Positions 35,425-43,892 of a DNA stretch of 64,000 nucleotides are shown piece by piece. The stretch is from JAAXIE01 sp965263155 (GTDB lineage: Bacteria > Chloroflexota > Dehalococcoidia > Lucifugimonadales > JAAXIE01). Position 1 is the stretch's first letter. Each line of letters begins with the position of its first letter. The stretch spans positions 2,108,001 to 2,172,000 of the forward strand of contig OZ253586.1 of assembly GCA_965263155.1 (NCBI GenBank). Reading direction: 5' to 3'. Below the pieces are notes generated by a model. That model was not told the DNA's origin. It saw only the letters and a program-made list of their open reading frames with translations, and did not search any database. The position numbers were made by a program, and so were the translations under genes.

Positions 35425-36074
35425 CACGCTGCGGAAGAATGGGTTTTCGCAGTCAGACGTGTCCAGTCTGAGTGGCGGCGACGTCCTGAGTGGGCCGGAA
35501 CGTCGGTCTGGGATCCACGGGCATGATTCAGGTGGGGATCAGCAAGGGCTAGGAGGGCCCGTCAGACCTTGCCGGCGCACTGCCACGCTCAGGGGAGCGA
35601 GTCCGACCGGCCCGAGCCCTCTCATACGACACCAGGTTAGCCATCCGCACCAGGTTGTAGGCCGTAGCCACCAAGTACTCAGCCAGCCCCGTCCGTTCAA
35701 TACCCCGGTACCGTGTCGGCCGTAGTCCCCCCACCGCCTTCATCCACCCGAACACCTCCTCCACACGCCTGCGGACCTTCTGGCTCGCCCTGTAGCCAGC
35801 GTGCCGTGTGGTGCGTCCGTCTATCGCCGAGTGTGTCCGCCGCGCCACGTGAGGCGTCACCCCCCGGTTGCGCATGGTCCCGACACACTCCCGGGTGTCG
35901 TAGCCCTTGTCAGCTTCCAACGTCTTGGGACGGTATCCCCGCTGCCTCGCATCGTCGAGCATCACGGGTACTGCTTCCCGCTCCGCCCTACCCGTGGCCC
36001 TGCTCACCATGAAGTCCATCAGCAACCCGTTGCCGTTCCTATCCTATCCCATAAATTTATTTTTCAGCAGCCTG
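35425..36074 (-). mobile_element. IS5-type deletion derivative, copy F (650 bp, non-autonomous)
   Basis: Both termini are present (CACGCTGCGGAAGAATGG at left; CAGGCTGCTGAAAAATAA on the minus strand at right) with perfect CTAA duplications (35421-35424, 36075-36078). About 690 internal bp, including the transposase start, are missing. It has the structure of an internally deleted, trans-mobilisable element. Confidence 0.92.
35549..36037 (-). pseudogene. IS5-type transposase, copy F (C-terminal half only)
   Basis: It begins in the middle of the family sequence (GNGLLMDFMVSRATGRAERE) directly next to the right terminal region. It keeps EADKGYDTRECVG, the Glu block RVEEVFGWMK and LVATAYNLVRMAN, then ends in an altered tail. 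The N-terminal domain and first catalytic Asp are deleted, so it cannot act. Confidence 0.9.
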
Positions 36075-36139
36075 CTAATGGTATCTCTCCCGTATAGGCG
36101 GGGCGCAAGGGGCATTTGTCAGAGATAGTGGGTGGGTTA

Positions 36140-36687
36140 GGGCGGCTCGGCGCTCGGTGAGTACTACCCTGCGGGATATCCTCCTGGATTGAGGACCTGC
36201 ATGGCGGAACATCGCGGACGGTGAAGGTGGGGACGCCTCTGGTGGTGGCTCTGAGGGTGGTGGCGGCGGGGTCGTGTGCGCCGATTGCGGGTGGATGCGT
36301 ATGGGCGGTATTCGGGGTTCCGGGGGCAGGGCAGTGATGGGGCGGACACGTCGGGGGAGATGTTCCTGCGGGGGACGCATATCACGCAAGCGGACGGGCT
36401 GGTGGAGTTTGAGACGATCTATCTGGAGTGGTATCCGGGGAGGACGGCGCATATCCACTTCAGGGCGTCTACGGAGGAGGGGAGTCTGGTGTTGTCGCAG
36501 TTGTATTTCCCGGATGAGGTGACGGATGTGGTGTAACTCGGGGGTGCCGTATTCGTTTCGGAAGGACCGTGGGACGCGGAATGGGAATGATGGCGTGTTG
36601 CGGGGGGACCTGGGGGTGTTGATGGGGGATGTGGTGGAAGATGGGGAGGGGTGGGTGGTGGAGTTGGTTGTGGGGGTTGGGAGGTGA
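36140..36687 (+). pseudogene. Decayed intradiol ring-cleavage dioxygenase gene
   Basis: Pieces in order and in changing frames: PLVVALRVVAAGSCAPIAG; DAYGRYSGFRGQGSDG; FLRGTHITQADGLVEFETIY; WYPGRTAHIHF; YFPDEVTDVV; then after a stop, YSFRKDRGTRNGNDGVLRG and VVELVVGVGR. These are the conserved blocks of catechol/hydroxyquinol intradiol dioxygenases, including the iron ligands Tyr (RYSG, WYPGR) and His (HIHF). A deletion after CAPIAG and a frameshift at 36534 kill it. It sits just beyond IS copy F and would have cleaved aromatic diols. Confidence 0.8.
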
Positions 36688-36813
36688 GGGGGCTGACTAT
36701 CCTGATAAACGCTTATTGCGCAGAAACGGCCACACAGACACAGCACGTACCATACTATGCTCGGAAAGTAGGCCGCCTCGAGACCCCCTACTGACTTCTG
36801 AGCACATAGGAAA

Positions 36814-38226
36814 TCACATTTTCTCTGTCATAGCCGCCTTAGCAATCCCCAAAGCCAGTTGATGGTTAGTGTCCTCATATTTCAACTGTCTAAGGGCTTC
36901 CACGTACACTACGGGCGCCAAATCGGACGGGTTACCTGCTTGACTGGCCCATTCACGACATCTCTTGATGAACCCCGGGACGGGACATCCAGTCAGATAC
37001 TCCTCAATGTTGAACCATGCTCCTGCCTGATCATTGGTTGGCCAAGTGTGTCTGCGGAAGGGGCTGTCGCTGTGGAACAGAACCGACAGCTCCAGGATGA
37101 TCGGGTCGATACAAGCTGGAGCAGAGCCGACGTTAGCGAAATCTATAACGACTGCTCCTTCCGACCCATTGCAAAGAACGTTAGAGCCGTGTAGGTCTCC
37201 GTGCTGATAGCTTGTTGTTATCTCCTGTTCAGTGCTCTCAAACTTCTCTATCGCACCGAGTGTTGCTTGATATTTGAGCAATCTGGAGTCACTAATTCGT
37301 TGCGCCCGCAGGTCATGGATACTGTGAGGTGTAGGTTCACAGAATTTGGTCCAAGGCTCAAAAAGGGCTTGGAGTCTTTCAACGATGGCCATAGCAGCGG
37401 CCTCGTCCTGAGCCAAGAGGGTAAACAAGCTCTGAGAATAATCTTCTGCTAGCTGGTAACACAGTGCTTCTCGTTTCCCGATACCCGCTTCGAGCTCGCG
37501 ATTCAACGCTGGATATGTCCCCATCTTGAGGAGCGGACTCACGTAAGAGCGGTAATTTTGCCTTTCAGCTTCTATTTTCGCTCGCACGTCGATTTTCATA
37601 AAGTAATTGGCGAGTGTGCGCCCTCGATCATCCGCAACCCTTAGCTTAAGGGTCTGGGCGCCTGACAGCCCACCCAAAGTACTACCTTCAACACTAGTGC
37701 CGTGATGTGAGCGGGCCACGAGTTGCAATGCTCGATTGTCAATATGGTCAAGACCACTACCACCATCCGATAGCTTTATATCGATAAGTTCCAACAGTGC
37801 TAATTCGGCGTTAAAGTGTCTGACTCTCTCCACACACGACAAGAATTCGTCTTTAGGTAGCAGGTGGGTCATGGGGTACCGCTCATCGGTCCCAAAAATG
37901 TTCTGTGTTCCTCCAGTAGAGAGCCTCTCTACAACATTTCCGCTTGTGCCAAAGCCGGTAAAGAACAAGCAAGGTGTACCTGGCGTGCAGTTCCTTATCT
38001 CAGCATGCACCGCGAGCCCATGTTCCTCAAAGATGTCGAGACCTCCATCTTGAGGAGGCAGACGCAAGTCGCAAATGATGAAATCGAATTCGTGCTGTTC
38101 AAGTTTCTCGACGGCACTCGAGCGGCTTCTTGCGATAACTATGGCTATGCTTGGCTCTAGGGTGGACAGACGTGCGCGTAGCCTGTCGACGACACCCGGT
38201 TCATCCTCAACGAGGAGGAGTTTCAT
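36814..38226 (-). CDS. Response-regulator receiver domain fused to an APH/TCAD9-like kinase domain
   Basis: A 470-residue two-domain protein. Residues 1-150 are a CheY-type receiver: LLLVEDEP with acidic pocket Glu7/Asp8, phosphoacceptor Asp53 in FDFIICDLRLP, and LFFTGFG and LLPKDEF with the conserved Thr/Ser and Lys. Residues 180-470 resemble aminoglycoside-phosphotransferase/ternary-complex-associated kinases: a Lys in NYFMKIDV, catalytic YQHGDLHGSN, and VVIDFANVG with the metal-binding Asp. It therefore seems to phosphorylate a small molecule or protein when the receiver is phosphorylated. Its ATG overlaps the stop of the histidine kinase gene (ATGA, 38223-38226), the obvious cognate kinase. 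The effector role is inferred. Confidence 0.85.
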   Translation of the reverse strand: MKLLLVEDEPGVVDRLRARLSTLEPSIAIVIARSRSSAVEKLEQHEFDFIICDLRLPPQDGGLDIFEEHGLAVHAEIRNCTPGTPCLFFTGFGTSGNVVERLSTGGTQNIFGTDERYPMTHLLPKDEFLSCVERVRHFNAELALLELIDIKLSDGGSGLDHIDNRALQLVARSHHGTSVEGSTLGGLSGAQTLKLRVADDRGRTLANYFMKIDVRAKIEAERQNYRSYVSPLLKMGTYPALNRELEAGIGKREALCYQLAEDYSQSLFTLLAQDEAAAMAIVERLQALFEPWTKFCEPTPHSIHDLRAQRISDSRLLKYQATLGAIEKFESTEQEITTSYQHGDLHGSNVLCNGSEGAVVIDFANVGSAPACIDPIILELSVLFHSDSPFRRHTWPTNDQAGAWFNIEEYLTGCPVPGFIKRCREWASQAGNPSDLAPVVYVEALRQLKYEDTNHQLALGIAKAAMTEKM

Positions 38227-39239
38227 TTTCCTGCAGCCTCACGAGGCCATCGCACTTCGCATGAGACTCCAGACTCAGCCCGCGGGGTAAGGCGAAGTGA
38301 CCCGCCCATGGACTGTATGGCTCTTTGAGCTATGGGAAGTCCCATTCCAAGATGGCCCTCGTCCTTGGACTTAGTGCTAGTACCCAACTCGTTGACGCGA
38401 TCCGCCCCGGGTGGAAGCCCACATCCTCGGTCGAGGACCACAACCCAGTTATCGGTATTTGTCATTCCCCAGTTTAGAATGATGGGACGCTGGCTACACT
38501 CATGAACCTCAAGCGTAGCCTCAATAGCATTTCGAAGCGCGTTTGCTAAAGCAATCTCAATCAACGCTGGATCTCCCATCGTCACCACGGGACCTTGTCC
38601 ACCCAGCGATAGCTCTACTACCGGCTGCTGGGTTGTGGTGTCGGCATCATTTTCGAGACCGAAGTTCCGATTTTCTTCCTGTTCAAAGGCATCTAAGGTC
38701 GCCCGGCCGTGGCGTACCTCATCAGTTGCAACTCGTACGACAAGGTCGGTGAGATTGAATTCCTGAATAAGCGGTGCCGTAGAGGCTTTTCGAAGTCGCT
38801 GTATTGTGTCTAGAAACGACCGCGCTCGACCGACCGATTGTTTGGTTGCGCTGCATTCATAATAGGCTATTTCTCGCTCAGCAGCGTCGTCTATAAAGCC
38901 AATTAGAGGTCGCAACTCATGGAGGAACATCGCCGATGTTTCTTCGATCGCTTGGGCACGAATTTCTTCGTGGGCTTGAACATCTGGCAACGAATCGACG
39001 ACCACTTTGGCCGCGACTGGAAGCTCGGATGGCGAGGTCATCGCTGAACGTTTTAGGGCCCTATCAAGAGCTTGCTGCACCCAAGAATTAGGTTCAATAG
39101 CCCTAGCTTTCGATACCCTGTAACGACAGGCTGGTGTCGCGTTACGCGCGAGGAAGCGTGCAGCTCGAAGACGCTCGCTCGGTGCCGCGGCAGGCACCCG
39201 CTCTAGGACAGCAAGAGCTTGATCATTATCCATGGCCAT
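38223..39239 (-). CDS. Cytoplasmic histidine kinase
   Basis: A 338-residue product from ATG 39239 (or 39233). Longer starts run into the ATPase gene, whose stop it overlaps by 14 bp. No membrane helix or PAS domain: the N-terminal 110 residues are a soluble helical region with Arg-rich helices. The dimerisation helix carries the phospho-accepting His in MFLHELRPLIGFID (about residue 130). The ATPase domain has the N-box ANALRNAIEAT, the G1 box LDRGCGLP and the G2 box HLGMGLPIAQ. It probably senses an internal signal relayed by the SMC-like ATPase and phosphorylates Asp53 of the downstream receiver-kinase protein. Confidence 0.88.
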   Translation of the reverse strand: MAMDNDQALAVLERVPAAAPSERLRAARFLARNATPACRYRVSKARAIEPNSWVQQALDRALKRSAMTSPSELPVAAKVVVDSLPDVQAHEEIRAQAIEETSAMFLHELRPLIGFIDDAAEREIAYYECSATKQSVGRARSFLDTIQRLRKASTAPLIQEFNLTDLVVRVATDEVRHGRATLDAFEQEENRNFGLENDADTTTQQPVVELSLGGQGPVVTMGDPALIEIALANALRNAIEATLEVHECSQRPIILNWGMTNTDNWVVVLDRGCGLPPGADRVNELGTSTKSKDEGHLGMGLPIAQRAIQSMGGSLRLTPRAESGVSCEVRWPREAAGK

Positions 39240-41145
39240 CGCCGAGCACATCCTGATAGAACATAGCCCGCCTTTGGAACGCTTTAACACCCCCTTCCAT
39301 CACGGATGTTATTGCCCTCGCCGTAGCAGGAACGTCTAGCTTACCGGTGTGTTCGACGAACCCGCGGCGCCCGTCTGACGCGAGTCGGACAACAAGATCT
39401 GCATCCCCAAGTACCGGGATATTTGCATTGTGTGACGCCAATATGAACTGGTCTCCTGCGTGCCGTTTTCGTAGCTGCTCAACTAACGTTTCGGTAATGA
39501 ACGCATTATCTAGATGATCTTCAGGTTGGTCAATGATCAGCAGCTCTCCGTGGCCACTCAGGAGAATGGGTAAGACGACTGTGCAACGCTGCCCTATAGA
39601 AAGTCGATTGGATCGCTTGTAGTCTATTCCGTCCAAGAGGGACATCTCCACTGCGTCGTCGATCGGGGCCGCAACAATGTCAGCGAGGCTATGTGACTGC
39701 AGATAAGTCATCATGTTTATTGCTCGTTCAGTAGTAATATCAGCTGCCTCTGTGATAGCGTCAATATCGCTGGATTCTACTGCCTCGACTAGTTCAAGAG
39801 GAGACATGCAGGCGGCGAGGAGGGGAGCTAAGGAATTATAGTGAAGACCACTTCCACGCAGCGCGCTCGCGATGATATTCGCATAGCCATCGGTCATACC
39901 GGACTCGACTAGTTCGCTCCTTATTTCGGGACTAAGATCGGCGTTTAACTTCTGCGTGATCTGAAAACGAGACTTATATCGTTCAGTTCTGTCCTGCTCA
40001 AGTGCCTCAAAAATACGGCGTCGCAAAGCTTGAAGCTCCGCGACTCGCTTAGTGCGCTCATCTGCGAGAACTTCTAATGCTCCCAGCTGAGCTTCGCGTT
40101 CTGTAAGAATCTCCACTTGTCTCGTCAGTGCTCCTGCACCCGCCTGCAGTTCCTCCAATGCACGGCGAGACGCTCGGGCCTTCTCATCCGTTAGGAGGCG
40201 GTCGGAGGAATTGTCAGTAATGAGCACCTGAATATCGGACTCTGCAGATTCTAGGATGGCGATAGTGGTTCTTAGGGCTTGCGCGGCTGCGGTACTCCTT
40301 TGCCGAATCCCCGATAGGAGATCATTTTCGCCAGCGCTGTCGGGCCATGGCTCGATTGTTCGCAGTCCCTCGGCGATATTGACCAGGGTCTGGCGCAAAC
40401 TGCCCAGCGTGGTCGTGGTCCTGTCGTAGACGCCACTCCTGACCCCAAGAATGGCAGCCCGAGCTTGGAGCTCCGCAAGCTCTCGGCGATCGTTTTCAGT
40501 CGTTGCAATTGACTTGAGCAAATCTCTTTGCTGTTCGACCGCATGAAGCCGCTCACTACGGACCGTCTGCATGTCCGAGATTTGCTCGCTAATGGATCTG
40601 AGTTCATCCCGTACGCCGCTAATCTCTGCCGTAATTGAGCGCAAAGTCGAAGTGAGAGAAACCCGTCGCTGGTCAATTTCTCCCCTATTGAGCCTGAAGC
40701 GATCGATTAGGAGAAGCCTACCAGTCGCCTGTGCGCCAACCGCTTCGATCTCACTTTGCGCAAGAACCGTGACAGGTGGAATCTGTCGGGTGGATCGAGG
40801 AACCTCGTCGCGAGCGGCCCGGGTCACAACGAAACGCTCGCCTGCATCTCGAAGGACCAAAGAGATTTGTCCGCCCTGAAGAACACTGAGCGCCTGCTGA
40901 TGTCCTCGGCGCGCTGCGTCCTCGGTGAAGGCTGAAGCTCCAAGGGCGAATCTAATGAGCTCTATCAACGATGTCTTTCCAGTTCCACGGGCGCCAATGA
41001 GGACATTCAACCCAGGAACGAACTCGACATTAAGACCATTTAGGAATCCATCCTCAATCTGCACTTGCTCTATAAGCACTTTTGCACTCCAGGCTTGCTT
41101 TAGCGGTATGTGAGACGTTACTAATTCGAAAGCTAGGCGCGTCAT
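39226..41145 (-). CDS. SMC/RecN-like coiled-coil ATPase
   Basis: A 639-residue product from ATG 41145; an upstream frame start overlaps the hyuB remnant. Walker A is GARGTGKT (51-58), preceded by FVPGLNVLI as in SMC/RecF proteins. Long coiled-coil helices occupy about residues 150-400 (many Arg/Glu heptads, for example RELAELQARAAILG). The C-terminal lobe has the ABC-like signature RLSIGQRCTVVLPILL, Walker B GELLIIDQPEDHLDNAFI, and ILASHNANIPVL. First gene of a coupled three-gene operon with a histidine kinase and a receiver-kinase fusion. ATPases of this type recognise DNA structure or phage intermediates in many defence systems, so it is a plausible sensor. Confidence 0.85.
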   Translation of the reverse strand: MTRLAFELVTSHIPLKQAWSAKVLIEQVQIEDGFLNGLNVEFVPGLNVLIGARGTGKTSLIELIRFALGASAFTEDAARRGHQQALSVLQGGQISLVLRDAGERFVVTRAARDEVPRSTRQIPPVTVLAQSEIEAVGAQATGRLLLIDRFRLNRGEIDQRRVSLTSTLRSITAEISGVRDELRSISEQISDMQTVRSERLHAVEQQRDLLKSIATTENDRRELAELQARAAILGVRSGVYDRTTTTLGSLRQTLVNIAEGLRTIEPWPDSAGENDLLSGIRQRSTAAAQALRTTIAILESAESDIQVLITDNSSDRLLTDEKARASRRALEELQAGAGALTRQVEILTEREAQLGALEVLADERTKRVAELQALRRRIFEALEQDRTERYKSRFQITQKLNADLSPEIRSELVESGMTDGYANIIASALRGSGLHYNSLAPLLAACMSPLELVEAVESSDIDAITEAADITTERAINMMTYLQSHSLADIVAAPIDDAVEMSLLDGIDYKRSNRLSIGQRCTVVLPILLSGHGELLIIDQPEDHLDNAFITETLVEQLRKRHAGDQFILASHNANIPVLGDADLVVRLASDGRRGFVEHTGKLDVPATARAITSVMEGGVKAFQRRAMFYQDVLGDGHG

Positions 41146-41167
41146 TGTAATCTTTTGGGGACTGACG

Positions 41168-42010
41168 CTAGGTCTGGCCTCGTGAGGACACCAAGCCTCC
41201 TGCGCAATAGTCGCATACCATAACCGAAGCGTCCACTCCATAGTCCTGGGCTGCCTGGTCGGGGGTGATGTAGCCGTTGATGAGGTCTTGTTGGATGCTC
41301 TGGGGGTTGCCGTAGCCTCCGGCGCCGGCTACGTCGTAGGCGATGGAGTAGCCGTCTCGGAGACGGGGAAGGCGGGGCCCTTGCTGTTGCGGGTGTCGCG
41401 GTTGCCTTGGGGGTCGACTACGTGGACGCTGGTGGGGGCGCCAGCGTGGCCTCCCTGCAGCCGAAGGGTGGCGACTTGGTGCGCTCGCAGCAGATGGTGG
41501 CGGTGGCGGTGTGGCCCAAGACACGCCATTCGCGACGCACCCCGCAGCCTCCACGGTACTGGCCTGCGCCACCGCTGTCGGGACGATTTCGTACTTGTCC
41601 ACCTGCACTGGGAAGCGCATCTCCAGCTCCTCCACAGGGGTCTTCATGGTGTTGCTGATGCCTGCCTTCACCGCGTCGATGCCGTCCTGATTGGGGCAGG
41701 CGCCCATGCCACCGCCGAGGGTCTCGTAGCTGACGTAACGCTGGCCGGTGCGGGGGTCCTGGCCTCCGAGGGTCAGGATGGCGGAGGTGCCTTGGGAGCA
41801 GGCTAGGGCGCGCTCGGGGTAGCCTTGGGCCACGGCACCGAACACCATGTCAGCGATTGCGGTGGGTCATCTCGTGGTTGGCGTAGACGACCGGGGCGGG
41901 GGGCAGCACGTTGACCACGCTGCCTTCTGGGGCAACGACGTCGACGGCGCGCCAAGTGCCGGAGTTGGGGGGAATGATGTCGTTGGGGTCGTTGATCATC
42001 AACCTTCGCG
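41168..42010 (-). pseudogene. Hydantoinase B/HyuB C-terminal remnant
   Basis: Minus-strand frames in order: MINDPNDIIPPNSGTWRAVD with VVNVLPPAPVVYANHEMTHR; then, after a one-base insertion near 41862, ADMVFGAVAQGYPERALACS, LGGGMGACPNQDGIDAVKAG and PVEELEMRFPVQVDKYEIV. A second frame change near 41560 leads to KSPPF-like and GGHAGAPTSVHVVDPQGN sequence, and finally GAGGYGNPQSIQQDLINGYI. These are the last 280 residues of N-methylhydantoinase B/acetone carboxylase-type subunits. The 5' half is absent. It abuts the SMC-like operon by 23 bp. Confidence 0.82.
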
Positions 42011-42090
42011 CCAAGGGCTACTAGCCAGCATGGTCATAGGAAGGGTCAAAAGGCCTAAACACTCACGGTCACCAACACTTGAGACTTCCT

Positions 42091-42402
42091 TTAGCACGCA
42101 ACACCATCAGGGTTGGCGTTCTTCCGAGGTCGGCCGCCTCGCCGTTTGGACGGTTCTTCCCAGAAGTATATCTCTGCCCCGACCCGCTTTATCTGGATAT
42201 TCTTCCCAGAAGCTTTCACCGCAGAGCCCAGGCGACGGCGCAAGGTAGCCACGGCTTCGCCGTGTGAGGGCGTGAGCTTGCCTGCCTCGTCACGACCTAG
42301 TTGGTCAATGAACTGAGAGTACTCCCGTATGACATCGGAACGGTCTCTGGAGAATGAAGACACAATTGCCTGCTGTCGTGGTACGAGCTCGAACTCCGGC
42401 AT
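42091..42402 (-). CDS. Small AT-hook-tailed protein (paralogue 2)
   Basis: A 103-residue paralogue of the 23394-23693 product: MPEFELVPRQQAIVSS, EYSQFIDQLGRDEAGKLTPS, TLRRRLGSAVKASGKNIQIK and IYFWEEPSKRRGGRPRKNAN. The basic GRPRK tail is an AT-hook core. AAGGAG lies 11 nt before the ATG and a TATAAT lies further upstream (42435-42440). The two copies are 19 kb apart on opposite strands and clearly diverged, so they are not a recent duplication. The likely role is minor-groove DNA binding. Confidence 0.7.
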   Translation of the reverse strand: MPEFELVPRQQAIVSSFSRDRSDVIREYSQFIDQLGRDEAGKLTPSHGEAVATLRRRLGSAVKASGKNIQIKRVGAEIYFWEEPSKRRGGRPRKNANPDGVAC

Positions 42403-42434
42403 GGGAGATCTCCTTCCTTGGGATGGCTGGGCGG

Positions 42435-42440
42435 ATTATA
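42435..42440 (-). promoter_or_regulatory. Probable -10 element
   Basis: TATAAT on the minus strand, 33 bp before the ATG of the AT-hook-tailed gene, the same distance as in its paralogue at 23356. No good -35 is apparent. Confidence 0.4.
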
Positions 42441-42660
42441 TCAAGGCGAGGAGCAGCAACGAGAAACCGCTCGATGCGAGGTTATCACGCGAAATTCCAA
42501 GCGTCTCCAACGGCTGTTCCAAGATGCGAGACGTCAAGATTCAAACGCCCCGGAATTCCACGCGTTATCGCTATGGACCCTTGAAGAAAGGCCGACGCTG
42601 GCGTATGTGCCTGAAACTGCACGTTGAGCAGGCCGTGGCCCGCAAGATTGCGCTCAGCAG

Positions 42661-43449
42661 CTATCGTCCGTCCTGTCTATACCCCATGCACTCCTCGAAA
42701 TCTCTGGAGAAGGGATGCACTTTCCCGGTTTCCAGTACGCTGGCTGCACAGTGGCTATGAGGGTGTGGTTCCTGCTCGCTGGAGCTGTTTCTCCCCATCA
42801 ACTCATGGCGCAGGTGTTCCAGCACATGTTTCGTTGCCCCCATGCGCGCCAAGCATCGTAGATCCTGATAAAGTTCGGGCTCGCCCTCGCAGTATGACGT
42901 CAACGCCCTATCCGTCTCTTCCTCCCATACCAGAGCCATCCTGTCAGCCGTTCTCTGGGCGACCGGCAGGGCGGTGCCCAGCACCTGTCCTTCGTCCTCT
43001 TTTCTCACGCTGGGGAAGCTCCATCGCAGCCTGAGGTGTTGGAATCCCTGGTCTTCCAGCATCTCCTCCCAGGTGGCGAACTCACAAGTGGCATACGTCG
43101 TATACCCGAGCTCGGCCTCAAGGAGTCGTGATGTCTTGGCCAGCTCGTGCCTTGAGTTGAAGCAATCATTGGTGTGCTCCTTCAGGGCTCGCGTCTGGTC
43201 GCCGTCCATGCCCATCGATCTTGCCAGTGCTTCCATCATGTCGGCCGATGCCTCCTCAAGGGAGGCAGTGATCCGGGGTTCCAGCCTGTCGCAGATGTCC
43301 AGCAGTGCTGACTGTTGCCGGGTCAGCAGGGGCTGTATGGCAGCCCGGAAAACCGTCCGGTCTTGCTTGCAGTAGTCGCATCCACAGGTCCTCAGGTAGT
43401 GGGACCCCATCCCTGGGCCTCGGCTCCGGTGGTAGGCCCTGCGCCGCAC
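42661..43449 (-). CDS. Hypothetical protein with an N-terminal Cys cluster
   Basis: A 262-residue frame from a GTG without a clear ribosome-binding site; an ATG at about 43410 (MGSHYLRTCGCDYCKQDR) is a reasonable alternative. The CGCDYC cluster near the N-terminus could bind a metal. The rest is helical and acidic (LLTRQQSALLDICDRLEPRI, ASLEEASADMMEALARSMG), ending in a Ser/Glu/His-rich low-complexity tail. No family is recognised. It lies among gene fragments, so it may itself be truncated. Confidence 0.5.
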   Translation of the reverse strand: MRRRAYHRSRGPGMGSHYLRTCGCDYCKQDRTVFRAAIQPLLTRQQSALLDICDRLEPRITASLEEASADMMEALARSMGMDGDQTRALKEHTNDCFNSRHELAKTSRLLEAELGYTTYATCEFATWEEMLEDQGFQHLRLRWSFPSVRKEDEGQVLGTALPVAQRTADRMALVWEEETDRALTSYCEGEPELYQDLRCLARMGATKHVLEHLRHELMGRNSSSEQEPHPHSHCAASVLETGKVHPFSRDFEECMGYRQDGR

Positions 43450-43455
43450 TTCTAG

Positions 43456-43701
43456 GTAGGAATCCCTGATGAACTCAGAGGTGACACCGTTACGGCGTCC
43501 ACCGAGGAGGGTGCGTACTCCTTTGCCGGGGTTCTGAGGGATTCGGACAAGGTCGAACAGTCGGTGGGAGGCCCTACCGAGCTAACCGTCAGCGCCACTC
43601 CCCCTCTGACTCCCACACCCATGCCGACACCAACACCGACGCCTAGTCCCACACCAGCTGCCCCTACGCCTTCCTCTACACCGCACGGTAGTCATGAATA
43701 G
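43456..43701 (+). pseudogene. C-terminal scrap of a Thr/Pro-rich secreted protein
   Basis: An open plus-strand frame without a start codon reads GDTVTASTEEGAYSFAGVLR, DSDKVEQSVGGPTELTVSAT, then a Thr-Pro ladder (PTPMPTPTPTPSPTP) and stops at 43701. The beta-domain followed by a Thr/Pro linker resembles the secreted proteins elsewhere in the window. It is antisense to the beginning of the 42661-43449 frame. Confidence 0.5.
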
Positions 43702-43892
43702 AGAGTTCTATCGAACCTCTACCCTAGCCCTGGACACACTTGTCGTATATGAGCAAGAGCACGAAGATACCCAAACCCAACAGCAACAGGCGTCAGTTCA
43801 AATGTCATCCCCTCACAAATAATGATCGGGTTAGGGAAGGCAGAAAACCATCGCTCCAGGGTGAGGCACGACTGTGATAACGAAAGTGGTAA

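Noticed and set aside
43452..43652. Minus-strand frame with GVGVGVGMGVGV
   Set aside because: It is the complement of a Thr-Pro ladder in the plus-strand secreted-protein fragment.
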